Part shown: positions 6,308-14,793 of the stretch, piece by piece
How positions within the stretch are numbered: position 1 is the stretch's first letter
How the letters are laid out: every line of letters starts with the position of its first letter
DNA from: Sanguibacter suaedae
GTDB lineage: Bacteria; Actinomycetota; Actinomycetes; Actinomycetales; Cellulomonadaceae
DNA length: 64,000 nt
Assembly (NCBI RefSeq): GCF_016342785.1
Contig: NZ_JAEINH010000006.1
Location: 62,001-126,000, forward strand
Direction of reading: 5' to 3'
Made by a program: the position numbers and the translations under genes
Notes under the pieces: generated by a model
What the model was told of the DNA's origin: nothing
Database searches by the model: none
The model's input: the letters and a program-made list of their open reading frames with translations, nothing else

Positions 6308-9262
6308 TCAGCGCGTGAACGGGATGGTCACGCTGGACGCACCACCCACGGCGAGCGTCGTCGGACCGCGGCCGATAGCGCTCCACACCTCGACCTGGAC
6401 GGTGCCCCCGTCGAGGTCGCCGAGCGTCCCGGACGACGACCGCAGACCGCGGGCCTCCGTGTATGTCTCGTACCCCACGACGGGATCCGTCGCGAAGTAC
6501 GCGTACGTCTCCACACGGTCGAAGCTGCCGTCGCCCGTGAGGTCGTACGAGACCCGGACCTGGGTCCCGTTGCCCACCGTCGTGCCCGCGTCGAGGTCGA
6601 GCGCGAACCGTGTGCCCCCCGGCGCGAGGGTCGCCGTGACGTCCTCGGCGACGAAGGTCGACGGGGAGGCCGGCTCCCCGTCGTGGTTGCCCGTCGCCGC
6701 GGCGACCGTCACGGTGCCCGGGGCGTCGACGTCTGCGACGAGGCCGCCGTCCGCGGTGAGCAGGAGCTCACCGTCGAAGTCGCCGGGAGTCGGGTCGGTC
6801 GGCTCGTCCGTGGGCTCGTCCGTCGGTTCCTCCGTGGGCTCGTCCGTCGGCTCGTCCGTGGGCTCCTCGGTCGGCTCCCCCGGGTCGACGCCGACCCCGC
6901 CACCGCCGCTCCAGGTGTGCGCCCCGGTCGTGGCGGTCGTTCCCGCCGCCACCACGAGCTCCGTGCCGTCGGAGAAGGTCACCGTGAGCGGCGAGCTCCC
7001 GGTGTTCGACGCGACGTACGTCTTCTGCCCGTTCTTGACGAACACGGACGACAGCACGTGGTCGGCGGTCACGGACGTGTCGACCGTCCCCAGCGCCGCG
7101 AGGTTCGCGACCCAGTGGTAGGTGTGCGCCCTCGACTCGCCCTCCTCGACGGTGTAGCCGGGGTCGGCGAGCAGGCCCTCGAGCGCCGCCTCGCCGTCAC
7201 CGAGCGCGAGGAAGCTCCAGAGGATGTCCTGCCACACGTCGGGCTCCCCGCCCTTGTTCGCGACGACCTCCGCGTAGTTCTCCAGGACGTAGTCCGGGCG
7301 GTAGCCCAGGTACAGGTGGTTGCCGGTGATGGGCAGCATGTTGATGCCCTGGATCATCTCCGGCGCGGCGCTGAACCACGTGGAGTAGGACCCGCCGTCA
7401 CCCCAGACCATCCCGACCGTCGTGTGCGGGAAGTTCTCGGGGAACGCCTCCCCGGAGGAGTTGAACCAGTAGTTCTGGATGGCCGACGCCTGCGTGGTCC
7501 ACAGGTAGACGCCCGCGTCGCGCACGGCGGTGTCGCCCGTCGCCTCTCCCCACTGGATGAGGGCACCGGCGAAGTTCTGCCCCTCGGAGCTCGACTCCTG
7601 GTTGTTGCCCGCGGCGAACGCGGCGTGGCCGGCCGCCCAGTCGTGACCGGCGTAGATGTCGAAGTCCCGGAGGTAGGGGAACCTGTCCTCGTCACGGTCG
7701 TAGCTGTTGGCGTCGCGGATGAGGAGGTCGACCATGCCGCCGTACCGCTCGTCGGACGCCCACTCGGGGTCGAACTTGGCGAGCGTGGCCGCCGCGGCGA
7801 CGTAGTAGCCATAGTGGAAGTGGTGGTCGTTGAGCTCCTTGTCGGAGCCGTAGGACCCCGGGAACCCGACGAGGGTCCCCCACGCCTCGTTGTAGGCGAA
7901 GACCTTCTCGGTCTTGCCCTCGGTCGCGGTGAACCAGTCGGTGAGCACCTCGCGCATCTGGTCGAGCGCGGTGTCGCGGATCTCGGTCTCACCGAGCTGG
8001 TCGGCGATCTCGGCGATCCGCGCGGCCCGCCCGAGCCCCTTGCCGGTCCAGTAGGTGTCGTCGTTGAGGATGAGGACGGGCTCCTCGGCCACCTCGTCGA
8101 GGTACCCCTCGAGCTTGGCCCGCTCCGCGCCGTCGCCGGTCGCGACCGCCGGGATCTCGGGGAGCACCCCGGTGAACTGCGTCACTGTCGTGAACGCGTC
8201 CGCGCCCGCGATCACCGGCATCGGCCCACGGGGTGACACGTAGGTCTCCTCGACGAGGTCGGCGCCGACCAGGTGGTCCGCCTGGTGCGGGTAGAGGGCG
8301 ATGACCGTCCCCTCCTGGTCGCCGAGGACGGACTCGGTCTCGTAGCCGTACGTCACCGTGACGTCCGCGCTCGACTCGTCGTACGCGTAGTCGACGGTGG
8401 TCCCGACGACCTCCGAGTACGCGTGCTCCGCGTACGTGGCGGCGAGCGCCGTCCGGTCCGCGTCGGTGTCACCGGGCGTGGTCGGCAGGACCGCGACGGA
8501 GAAGTAGCCGGTCTCACCGAGAGGGCTGCGCAGCTCCTGGCCGGAGAGGGACCAGTCGCCGCCCGGCGGGGCGAACGCGACATAGTCGCGGCCGTCGACG
8601 GAGAAGCCGACCTGGGTTCCCTCGTCGAGCCACACCGTCGGTGTGCTGCTCGCCGTGAGGAGGGCGTCACCGCCCGTGGCCCGGTAGTAGGAGAACGGCA
8701 GACCGTGCCCGATGGTCGCCTCGAGGGTTCGCGTCCCGTCGGACCAGGACGGGGTGACCGTCCAGTCGCTCCAGTCGGCGACGCGGACGACGTCGGCGTC
8801 GAGACCTGCCACTCCAGCGACGAGGTTCTCGGCGTACATGAAGTGGTACTCGCCGACCCCGCCGGCGCTGCCGGAGATGGTGGGGGTCGTCGTGTAGGAG
8901 ATGCCGAGCCCTGCGGCGTTCGGCTGGTAGGACGCCGGGTGGGCGTGCAGCGGCTGGCTGTACTGGCAGTCCCACTTCTTGAAGACGAGGGAGGACCACC
9001 AGTCGTTGGTGGGGACGGGCCCCGGGGGCGCGTCCTCCGTCATGTACTGCCGCGGGTTCGTGGACAGGTCGCCGCACCCTTCGGGTGCGGGACCGACGGG
9101 TGCGGTGGTGTAGCTCCCCTCCCCGACCGGGACCACCTCTGCTGCGGTGGCCGGGGCGGCGAGGGTGAGGCCGACGGCTGCTGCCGTGGCTACGGACAGG
9201 ACCCCCTGCAGGCCGCCGGCGCGGCCTGTGCCGCGTGGGTGTTGACGTGCGGATATACGCAT
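6308..9262 (-). CDS. Secreted GH81 endo-beta-1,3-glucanase with C-terminal module
   Basis: 984 residues. The ATG at 9260-9262 is chosen because AAAGGAG lies seven bases upstream and a signal peptide follows (basic start, hydrophobic core, cut near ATAA at 38-41). The GH81 domain spans about 45-780, with NDWW (86-89), the DHHFHYGYY segment carrying the catalytic Asp479, and NNQESSSEGQN with candidate catalytic glutamates 556 and 560. A Pro/Thr/Glu/Asp-rich linker (about 800-830) leads to a roughly 150-residue C-terminal beta-rich domain of unknown binding. GH81 enzymes cleave beta-1,3-glucan such as laminarin and yeast wall glucan by inversion. A CelR-like box lies 69 bases upstream. Confidence 0.93.
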   Translation of the reverse strand: MRISARQHPRGTGRAGGLQGVLSVATAAAVGLTLAAPATAAEVVPVGEGSYTTAPVGPAPEGCGDLSTNPRQYMTEDAPPGPVPTNDWWSSLVFKKWDCQYSQPLHAHPASYQPNAAGLGISYTTTPTISGSAGGVGEYHFMYAENLVAGVAGLDADVVRVADWSDWTVTPSWSDGTRTLEATIGHGLPFSYYRATGGDALLTASSTPTVWLDEGTQVGFSVDGRDYVAFAPPGGDWSLSGQELRSPLGETGYFSVAVLPTTPGDTDADRTALAATYAEHAYSEVVGTTVDYAYDESSADVTVTYGYETESVLGDQEGTVIALYPHQADHLVGADLVEETYVSPRGPMPVIAGADAFTTVTQFTGVLPEIPAVATGDGAERAKLEGYLDEVAEEPVLILNDDTYWTGKGLGRAARIAEIADQLGETEIRDTALDQMREVLTDWFTATEGKTEKVFAYNEAWGTLVGFPGSYGSDKELNDHHFHYGYYVAAAATLAKFDPEWASDERYGGMVDLLIRDANSYDRDEDRFPYLRDFDIYAGHDWAAGHAAFAAGNNQESSSEGQNFAGALIQWGEATGDTAVRDAGVYLWTTQASAIQNYWFNSSGEAFPENFPHTTVGMVWGDGGSYSTWFSAAPEMIQGINMLPITGNHLYLGYRPDYVLENYAEVVANKGGEPDVWQDILWSFLALGDGEAALEGLLADPGYTVEEGESRAHTYHWVANLAALGTVDTSVTADHVLSSVFVKNGQKTYVASNTGSSPLTVTFSDGTELVVAAGTTATTGAHTWSGGGGVGVDPGEPTEEPTDEPTDEPTEEPTDEPTDEPTDPTPGDFDGELLLTADGGLVADVDAPGTVTVAAATGNHDGEPASPSTFVAEDVTATLAPGGTRFALDLDAGTTVGNGTQVRVSYDLTGDGSFDRVETYAYFATDPVVGYETYTEARGLRSSSGTLGDLDGGTVQVEVWSAIGRGPTTLAVGGASSVTIPFTR
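6792..6880 (-). repeat. Short tandem repeat encoding the PTEEPTDEPTDE linker of GH81
   Basis: Imperfect 12-base units (variants of GGCTCGTCCGTC on the plus strand) are repeated about seven times and encode alternating PTDE and PTEE tetrapeptides. They form an extended, acidic, protease-resistant linker between the catalytic and C-terminal domains. Copy number is likely to vary between strains. Confidence 0.85.
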
Positions 9263-9330
9263 TACCGGTCTCCTTTGACCAGTGGCCGAACGGGTGGGGA
9301 CAGCACTGTCCCCATGACGCCCTACCCCTG

Positions 9331-9344
9331 TGAGAGCGTTCCCA
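9331..9344. promoter_or_regulatory. CelR/CebR-like operator upstream of GH81
   Basis: TGAGAGCGTTCCCA differs at two positions from the 14-bp palindrome TGGGAGCGCTCCCA bound by the LacI-family cellobiose regulators CelR (Thermobifida) and CebR (Streptomyces). It lies 69-82 bases upstream of the GH81 start codon, where an operator would block transcription. Stronger matches precede the GH94 gene in this window. Confidence 0.55.
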
Positions 9345-9377
9345 GACGGGGACGTTACGCCGCGTTTCTCACATATG

Positions 9378-9408
9378 CACATCGGCCCGTGGGGTCACGG
9401 CCGATGTG
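9378..9408. repeat. Inverted repeat in the GH81 / DUF4916 divergent region
   Basis: CACATCGGCC and GGCCGATGTG form a perfect 10-bp stem around an 11-base loop, and the loop can pair further. It lies between the divergent starts of GH81 (9262) and the DUF4916 gene (9478). It may be an operator or an mRNA hairpin; which one is not determined. Confidence 0.6.
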
Positions 9409-9409
9409 A

Positions 9410-9429
9410 ACGTGCACGCGCGTGCACGT
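9410..9429. promoter_or_regulatory. Perfect 20-bp palindrome upstream of the DUF4916 gene
   Basis: ACGTGCACGCGCGTGCACGT is a perfect 20-bp palindrome one base beyond the neighbouring inverted repeat. It ends 48 bases before the DUF4916 start codon. Its symmetry and position fit a homodimeric regulator site; the regulator is unknown. Confidence 0.55.
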
Positions 9430-9477
9430 GCCGCGCGCCGCATGGCGGCATCTGCCCTGGTCGGGTAGAACTGCACG

Positions 9478-10047
9478 GTGACGAACACCGCCGACTTCCC
9501 CTCCCCCGACTTCGACCCCGAGGACGTCCAGCCCGCGGGATGGCTCGGTGCCGACGAGATCGCCGCCGCCCGACGCCAGCTGCCCCTCGTGTACGTCGAC
9601 GCCGTCCCCGTCCGGGTCGACGAGTCCGGCGACGTGGTCGCCGTCGGACTCCTCCTGCGGGTGAACCGCGACGGAGTGATGAACCGCGCCCTCGTCTCCG
9701 GCCGCGTCCTGTACCACGAGCGGATCCGCGACGCCCTCCTGCGACACATCGAGAAGGACCTAGGACCCGTCGCGCTGCCACAGATCCCGGCGTCGCCCCA
9801 GCCGTTCACGGTCGCCGAGTACTTCCCCACCCCCGGGATCACCCCGTACCACGACTCCCGCCAGCACGCCGTGTCCCTCGCGTACGTCGTCCCCGTCGGT
9901 GGCGACTGCCGACCGCAGCAGGACGCGCTCGACCTCGCCTGGATCTCCCCGGAGCAGGCGTGCAGCGAGAGCGTCCAGGCCGAGATGTACGGCGGCCAGG
10001 GCGTCCTCCTGCGGCAGGCGATGGCCCACGTCGGGCGCCTCGCCTGA
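9478..10047 (+). CDS. DUF4916 / NUDIX-hydrolase-family protein
   Basis: 189 residues from GTG (VTNTADFPSPDFDPEDVQ). It matches the actinobacterial DUF4916 group of NUDIX-like proteins. Recognisable segments are LPLVYVDAVPVR, the MNRALVSGRVLYHERIRDAL helix and a YFPTPGITPYHDSRQHAVSLAYVVPV strand. The usual NUDIX box GxxxxxExxxxxxxREUxEE is not obvious, so hydrolase activity is doubtful. The C-terminal part has the LDLAWISPEQA segment common to NUDIX folds. It faces a 20-bp palindrome upstream and converges on the ABC-F gene. Confidence 0.8.
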   Translation: MTNTADFPSPDFDPEDVQPAGWLGADEIAAARRQLPLVYVDAVPVRVDESGDVVAVGLLLRVNRDGVMNRALVSGRVLYHERIRDALLRHIEKDLGPVALPQIPASPQPFTVAEYFPTPGITPYHDSRQHAVSLAYVVPVGGDCRPQQDALDLAWISPEQACSESVQAEMYGGQGVLLRQAMAHVGRLA

Positions 10048-10061
10048 CCTGCTCGCCCGAC

Positions 10062-11705
10062 CTAGCCGTCGGTCGCGGTGAGGTCGAGCCTCGGCCAGTC
10101 GTGGAGGTCTTCCTGCATGCGACGGTCGTGGGTGGCCACGACCACCGCCGCGGGTGAGGACCGCAACGCCTGCGTGAGGTCGTCGACGAGATCGATGGAC
10201 AGGTGGTTCGTCGGCTCGTCGAGCAGCAGGACGTGCGGGGCGGCGAGCAGCGCGCAGGCCAGGTCGAAGCGCCTGCGCTGACCCACGGACAGCTCGGCGA
10301 GCGGCCGCTCGAGGTCCTCCTCGGAGAGCACCCCGAGGAGCGCCACCGGGACCACGTGCTCGGGGTCGAGCTCACCGGCGTCGAGGAGGCGCAGTGCGAG
10401 CGTCGCGTAGCGGTCGAAGCCGCTTGCCGCCGCGTCGTCGCCCAGCACCTGTGCGCCTTCCTGCGCCACCACACCGAGACGTGCACCGTCGAGGGCTGTC
10501 CGGTACCCGCGGTCCAGGGCCACCGTCCCCGCCAGCACCCCGAGGAGCGTCGACTTCCCGGCGCCGTTGGCACCGGTGACGAGGAGCCGGCCGGCCGGCG
10601 GCACCGTGACGCGCACGCCCGGCAGGTCGAGCCTTGGCGGGCCCTCCCCGTCGACCCGGGGGTTGCGCACGTCCACGACCGGCGCTCCCGCGTCCCACCC
10701 GGGTCGCATCGCGGGGAGGTCCGGGAACACGAGGTGCGGTGGCGGGGGCGGCACCTCCACGGCCTCCGCCTCGAGCTTCTCCACCAGGCGGTCCGCCGCC
10801 TTCACGTGGATGCGCGCGCGCGTGGCACGCCGGTGCTTCTGGCTGCCCTTCGCCGGGCGCCACTCGTCGGAGAGACCCTCGTACGACGCGTCCAGGCGCT
10901 CGGCGAGCTTCTGGGCGCGCGCACGCTCGGCCCGGTACCGCTGCCGCCACCGGTGCATCGCCTGGTTCTTGGCGAACCGGTAGGACACGTACCCGGGCTG
11001 GCCGTAGAGGACGGGCCGACCGTCGATCGACGGGTCGAGGTCGAGGATCGCGGTCGCCACGTCGTCGAGGAGCTGCCGGTCGTGCGTGACGATGACCACG
11101 GCGCCGCCCCACCGGCAGAGCTCGGCGGTGAGGAAGTCGATCCCTGCGCGGTCCAGGTGGTTGGTGGGCTCGTCGAGGAGGAGCAGGTCGGCGCGCTCCG
11201 CGAGCCGGCACGCGAGCCGCACCCGGAAGCGCTCACCCACGGAGAGCGTCGCGAGGGTCCTGGACCGGTCGCGGCATGCCCCGAGCCGGGAGAGCGCCAC
11301 CTCGACGCGACGGTCGGCGTCCCACGCCGAGAGGTGCTCGGCGCGCGCGAGGATGTCGGCGAACTCCTGGAGGGACCCGGACGAGTGGTCGAACCCGGCC
11401 GCCGCGGCGTCCAGGTCGTCCGCGGTGCGTCGCACCCCGGCCAGGGCCGTCTCGACGAGGTCACCGACGGTCTCCTGAGGAGTGACCACGAGCTCCTGGT
11501 CGACCACGGCGACCGTCCCGACCCGCCGGACCTCCCCGGACGTGGGAGTCAGGTCGCCCGCCAGCAGCCGCAGGAGCGTGGTCTTGCCCGTGCCGTTCTC
11601 CCCCACGACCGCGAGACGCTGGCCGGCGGACACGGTGAGGGACACGGACGAGACCACCGGCCTGCCGGGATAACCGAAGGACAGGTCGACGGACGAGAGG
11701 TGCAC
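10062..11705 (-). CDS. ABC-F family ATPase (translation factor type)
   Basis: 547 residues from GTG at 11703-11705 (VHLSSVDLSFGYPG); the longer frame runs through the DUF3054 gene and is noise. Two ATP-binding cassettes are present. The first has GENGTGKTT, LSVGERFRVRLAC and LLLLDEPTNHLD. The second has GANGAGKST, LSVGQRRRFDLAC and LLLDEPTNHLS. They are joined by a charged helical linker (about 225-320). There are no membrane helices. ABC-F proteins act on the ribosome, and some give resistance to ribosome-targeting antibiotics; linker length alone does not settle the subgroup. Confidence 0.9.
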   Translation of the reverse strand: MHLSSVDLSFGYPGRPVVSSVSLTVSAGQRLAVVGENGTGKTTLLRLLAGDLTPTSGEVRRVGTVAVVDQELVVTPQETVGDLVETALAGVRRTADDLDAAAAGFDHSSGSLQEFADILARAEHLSAWDADRRVEVALSRLGACRDRSRTLATLSVGERFRVRLACRLAERADLLLLDEPTNHLDRAGIDFLTAELCRWGGAVVIVTHDRQLLDDVATAILDLDPSIDGRPVLYGQPGYVSYRFAKNQAMHRWRQRYRAERARAQKLAERLDASYEGLSDEWRPAKGSQKHRRATRARIHVKAADRLVEKLEAEAVEVPPPPPHLVFPDLPAMRPGWDAGAPVVDVRNPRVDGEGPPRLDLPGVRVTVPPAGRLLVTGANGAGKSTLLGVLAGTVALDRGYRTALDGARLGVVAQEGAQVLGDDAAASGFDRYATLALRLLDAGELDPEHVVPVALLGVLSEEDLERPLAELSVGQRRRFDLACALLAAPHVLLLDEPTNHLSIDLVDDLTQALRSSPAAVVVATHDRRMQEDLHDWPRLDLTATDG

Positions 11706-11735
11706 CCCGCCACGATACGCGGTTACCGTCGGAGG

Positions 11736-12176
11736 ATGCGGATCCCCTGGTGGTCGACCCTCGGTATCGACGTCGTGTGCGTCCTGGCGTTCGCCGCCGC
11801 AGGCCGCTCGTCCCATGCCGAGGAGAACACCCCCGGCGCGCTGGTGGGGACGGCCTGGCCGTTCCTCGTCGGGCTCGCGGTCGGGTGGGCGGTGCTGGCG
11901 GTCGTCGCCCGTCGCCGTGACGCGGGCGGGCAGGGACCGACCACGTGGGCGCGACCCGTCGCGATCGGCGTCCCGCTCGTCGTGATCACCTGGTCCGTCG
12001 CGATGGTGCTGCGCGCCACGACGGACCAGGGCCTGTCGGGGGCGTTCCCGGCGGTCGCCCTGGGCGTGCTCGCGGCGCTGCTCGTCGGCTGGCGGTGCGT
12101 CGCCGTCCTCGTCAGCGGCGCAGCGCGTCCGCGATCCGCGGGGCGAGGGCACGGAACGCCTGCCCCCGGTGGCTGA
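11736..12176 (+). CDS. DUF3054 membrane protein
   Basis: 146 residues, MRIPWWSTLGIDVVCVLAFAAAGRSSHAEE, with four hydrophobic segments and the DVVxVLxFxxxGRxSH signature of DUF3054. GGAGG directly abuts the ATG, unusually close, but the conserved N-terminus supports this start. It is a small integral membrane protein of unknown role. Its last 65 bases overlap the 3' end of rdgB on the opposite strand. Confidence 0.8.
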   Translation: MRIPWWSTLGIDVVCVLAFAAAGRSSHAEENTPGALVGTAWPFLVGLAVGWAVLAVVARRRDAGGQGPTTWARPVAIGVPLVVITWSVAMVLRATTDQGLSGAFPAVALGVLAALLVGWRCVAVLVSGAARPRSAGRGHGTPAPGG

Positions 12177-12729
12177 TCGAGTTCTTCTCTACGGCGGAGA
12201 GCTCGGCGCACGTCCGGTCGTGGCCCTCGGGGCGGAGGATCGGGTCGTACCCGAACCCACCGTCGCCCCTCGGCTCGGTGAGGAGGCTCCCCTCGAGGGT
12301 GCCTGTCTCCACGTGCTCCGTCCCCCAGGGGGTCACGAGTGCCGCCGCGCACACGAACCGAGCACCACGGTGCTCGGGGCGGACGTCCCTGAGCTGGTCG
12401 AGGAGCAGATGGAGGTTGGCGCGGTCGTCGCCGTGCCGGCCGGCCCAGCGCGCGGAGAAGATCCCGGGAGCACCGCCGAGCACGTCCACCGTCAGGCCCG
12501 AGTCGTCCGCGACCGTCGGGAGCCCGCTCACCGCGCAGAGCGCACGCGCCTTGATCAGCGCGTTGTCCGCGAACGTCAGCCCGTCCTCCACGGGCGCCTC
12601 GACGCCGAGACCGTCGGCGCCGACGACGTCCCCGGCTCCGAGGTCGGCGAGGGCACCGCTGCCGACGAGGATCGCGTGCAGCTCACCGACCTTGTGGACG
12701 TTGTGGGTCGCGAGGACGAGACGGGGCAC
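12112..12729 (-). CDS. rdgB: Non-canonical purine NTP pyrophosphatase (RdgB/HAM1)
   Basis: 205 residues from GTG (VPRLVLATHNVHKVGEL), with GGAGG five bases upstream. The family signatures LATHNxxKxxEL, the FADNALIKA segment, VADDSGLTVDVLGGAPGIFSAR, GFGYDPIL and the terminal SHRGQAF are all present. It hydrolyses ITP, dITP and XTP to monophosphates and so keeps deaminated purines out of nucleic acids. It is the third gene of an apparent murI-MBL-rdgB operon (25 bases after the MBL stop). Confidence 0.95.
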   Translation of the reverse strand: MPRLVLATHNVHKVGELHAILVGSGALADLGAGDVVGADGLGVEAPVEDGLTFADNALIKARALCAVSGLPTVADDSGLTVDVLGGAPGIFSARWAGRHGDDRANLHLLLDQLRDVRPEHRGARFVCAAALVTPWGTEHVETGTLEGSLLTEPRGDGGFGYDPILRPEGHDRTCAELSAVEKNSISHRGQAFRALAPRIADALRR

Positions 12730-12754
12730 GGGACCTCCAGGGTGGTGGGACGGG

Positions 12755-13558
12755 TCAGACGAGGTGGACGGCCCCGGGCTCGGCGACGTCGATGGGACCG
12801 GCGAAGGACGACTCCGCCTCGGCACGCGTGAGAGCCGGGTCGTTCCAGCCCGGGACATGCGTGAGCAGGAGGCGCCGCGCGCCCGCGTTCGTCGCCGCGG
12901 CACCGGCCCGCAGCCCCGTGAGGTGGATCCCCCGCGCCGTGTCGCGGCCCTCCACGAAGGCGGCCTCCGCGAGCAGGAGGTCGGCGTCGCGCGCGAGGTC
13001 CTCGAGGGCGTCGCACGTGTCCGTGTCGCCGGTGTACGCGAGGACGGTGCGCGTCCCGGGCACGAGCGTGCTCGGGCCGGTGATCCGGAACCCGAAGGCA
13101 GGGACCGGGTGCTCTACGGGGAAGGGCTCGATCTCGAAGGGCCCCACGCTCACGACGTGCCCTGTCTCCCAGCAGCGCACGTCGAGCCGGTCGGACATGC
13201 TCTCGTCGTCCTCGAGCCCGTACATCTCGGCGATCCGCCGGTCGGCACCCGGCGGGCCGTAGACCGTGCTCGGCTCGAGCCCGGGGTTGCGCTCGGCCCC
13301 GCGCACCGGGTGGTACCTGAGGAGGACGTAGAGGCCCGAGACGTCCGCGCAGTGGTCCGGGTGCATGTGGGACAGCGCGTAGAGGTCGACGTCGAAGGGG
13401 TCGATCGACCGTTGGAGCGCACCCAGCGATCCGTTGCCGAGATCGAGCACCACGGACCACAGGCGCCCGTCGGGGTCCTCGGCCTGGAGCAGGTAGCTCG
13501 AGGCGGGCGAGCCCGCGGAGGGGCCCGACCCGGACATCCCGACGATCGTCAGCTTCAT
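12755..13558 (-). CDS. MBL-fold metallo-hydrolase (RNase Z-like)
   Basis: 267 residues, [13 protein letters not shown]. The zinc site [10 protein letters not shown] (about 62-71) and further ligands near [10 protein letters not shown] and LTHVPGW identify a metallo-beta-lactamase fold close to the RNase Z/ElaC group. It lacks an obvious RNase Z flexible arm, so the substrate is uncertain. Its ATG overlaps the murI stop (ATGA, 13555-13558), which predicts translational coupling. A murI-MBL-rdgB order, often with rph, is common in actinobacteria. Confidence 0.85.
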   Translation of the reverse strand: MKLTIVGMSGSGPSAGSPASSYLLQAEDPDGRLWSVVLDLGNGSLGALQRSIDPFDVDLYALSHMHPDHCADVSGLYVLLRYHPVRGAERNPGLEPSTVYGPPGADRRIAEMYGLEDDESMSDRLDVRCWETGHVVSVGPFEIEPFPVEHPVPAFGFRITGPSTLVPGTRTVLAYTGDTDTCDALEDLARDADLLLAEAAFVEGRDTARGIHLTGLRAGAAATNAGARRLLLTHVPGWNDPALTRAEAESSFAGPIDVAEPGAVHLV

Positions 13559-14361
13559 GCGACCGATTCCACCACGGGGACCTCAGGTCCGAGGAATCGG
13601 CGCGCGAGGGCGGAGAAGACCGCTGCGTCGCCGGTGGACGAGAAGCGGTGCTCGGGCGGACCCGAGGCGACCCCCCGCTCGATACCGTGGGCGAGGAGGG
13701 TGCGGTACACGTCCTTGGCGGTCTCCTCGGCGCTCGACACGAGGGACACCTCCTCCCCCATGACGTAGGCGATCGCCCCGGTGAGCAGCGGGTAGTGCGT
13801 GCACCCGAGGATGAGGGTGTCCACGCCGGCGTCGCGGACGGGGTCGAGGTAGCGGTGCGCAGCCGCGAGGACCTCAGGTCCGGCGGTGATGCCCGCCTCG
13901 ACGAGCTCGACGAACTCGGGGCAGGCCTGGGGCACGACCGTGACCCCGGACGCCACGGCCAGCGCGTCCTCGTAGGCTCGCGACTCGATCGTCGCCCGAG
14001 TCCCGATCACCCCGACGCGCCCGGTCCGGGTCGCGGCGACCGCGCGCCGTGCGGCGGGCAGGATCACCTCGACGACCGGGATGCCGTGCTGCACGGAGTA
14101 CCGCTCCCGGGCGTCACGGAGGACCGCGGCGGAGGCCGAGTTGCACGCGATGACGAGCATCTTCACGCCCTCGTCGACCAGGCGGTCCATGATGTCGAGC
14201 GCGAGGGACCGGACCGTCGCGAGCGGCTTGGGGCCGTACGGGGAGTTCACGGTGTCCCCGATGTAGTGGACCGACTCGTTGGGCAGCTGGTCGAGGATCG
14301 AGCGGGCGACCGTGAGGCCACCCACGCCGGAGTCGAAGATACCGATGGGGGCGTCGTTCAC
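13555..14361 (-). CDS. murI: Glutamate racemase
   Basis: 268 residues from GTG ([18 protein letters not shown]), with CAGGGG just upstream. The two catalytic cysteines lie in [10 protein letters not shown] and [17 protein letters not shown] and [10 protein letters not shown] complete the family pattern. It makes D-glutamate for peptidoglycan. The open frame upstream of the GTG crosses a strong terminator and is not coding. It is the first gene of the murI-MBL-rdgB unit. Confidence 0.95.
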   Translation of the reverse strand: MNDAPIGIFDSGVGGLTVARSILDQLPNESVHYIGDTVNSPYGPKPLATVRSLALDIMDRLVDEGVKMLVIACNSASAAVLRDARERYSVQHGIPVVEVILPAARRAVAATRTGRVGVIGTRATIESRAYEDALAVASGVTVVPQACPEFVELVEAGITAGPEVLAAAHRYLDPVRDAGVDTLILGCTHYPLLTGAIAYVMGEEVSLVSSAEETAKDVYRTLLAHGIERGVASGPPEHRFSSTGDAAVFSALARRFLGPEVPVVESVA

Positions 14362-14398
14362 CCCCTGAGGGTAGCGCTGCGCCGGACCCACGAAAAAC

Positions 14399-14430
14399 GC
14401 CGACCCGCACGGAGTACCGTGCGGGTCGGC
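14399..14430 (-). terminator. Rho-independent terminator between the small membrane protein gene and murI
   Basis: A perfect 14-bp stem (GCCGACCCGCACGG / CCGTGCGGGTCGGC) with an AGTA loop, followed on the minus strand by GCGTTTTT. The T-run on that side makes it a terminator for the small gene at 14489-14647. Confidence 0.85.
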
Positions 14431-14488
14431 GGTGCCACGTGATCGTGGCGCGCAGGCTGGGCGGCGGCGGACCGGGCCCGGCCTGCGG

Positions 14489-14647
14489 TTGTCAGAGCTT
14501 GGACTTGCCGCGCCCCACGAAGCCGAGGATGAGGCTGACGACCAGGACGATGATCCCGATCCAGATGAGGATCTTCGCGGCCTCGACGGCCACGCCGAGA
14601 ACGAGGAGGACGACGCCGACGAGCAGGACGAGGAGCCAGGTAGGCAT
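14489..14647 (-). CDS. Small hydrophobic membrane protein (52 aa)
   Basis: [18 protein letters not shown] begins a 52-residue protein with two hydrophobic helices separated by VEAAKI and a basic tail GRGKSKL. An AAAGAGG-like site lies upstream of the ATG, and a classic terminator follows 58 bases after the stop, so it is a real monocistronic gene. Similar proteins are annotated in actinobacteria simply as hydrophobic proteins; the role is unknown. Confidence 0.75.
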
Positions 14648-14793
14648 GTGGGGCCTCTTTCTCTTTCACAACCCGGTGCGGACTGTCCGCGGTGGGGACG
14701 ATGAAATTCATCCTGGCAGGGTATTGACAATCGCGCATCCTGAACGAAGATGTTGCGACTTCGCCGTCGGCCCGATACACGCAGCGCGGACCG

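Noticed and set aside
6683..8236. A 517-codon open frame on the plus strand
   Set aside because: Antisense to the GH81 gene; composition is Arg/Gly/Val-rich with no domain and no ribosome-binding site.
6241..9500. The GH81 linker repeat as a mobile or phase-variable element
   Set aside because: The 12-base units keep frame and encode a sensible linker; a coding tandem repeat explains it fully.
12112..12176. A frameshift or fusion between the DUF3054 and rdgB genes
   Set aside because: They are on opposite strands, both complete, and simply overlap at their 3' ends.
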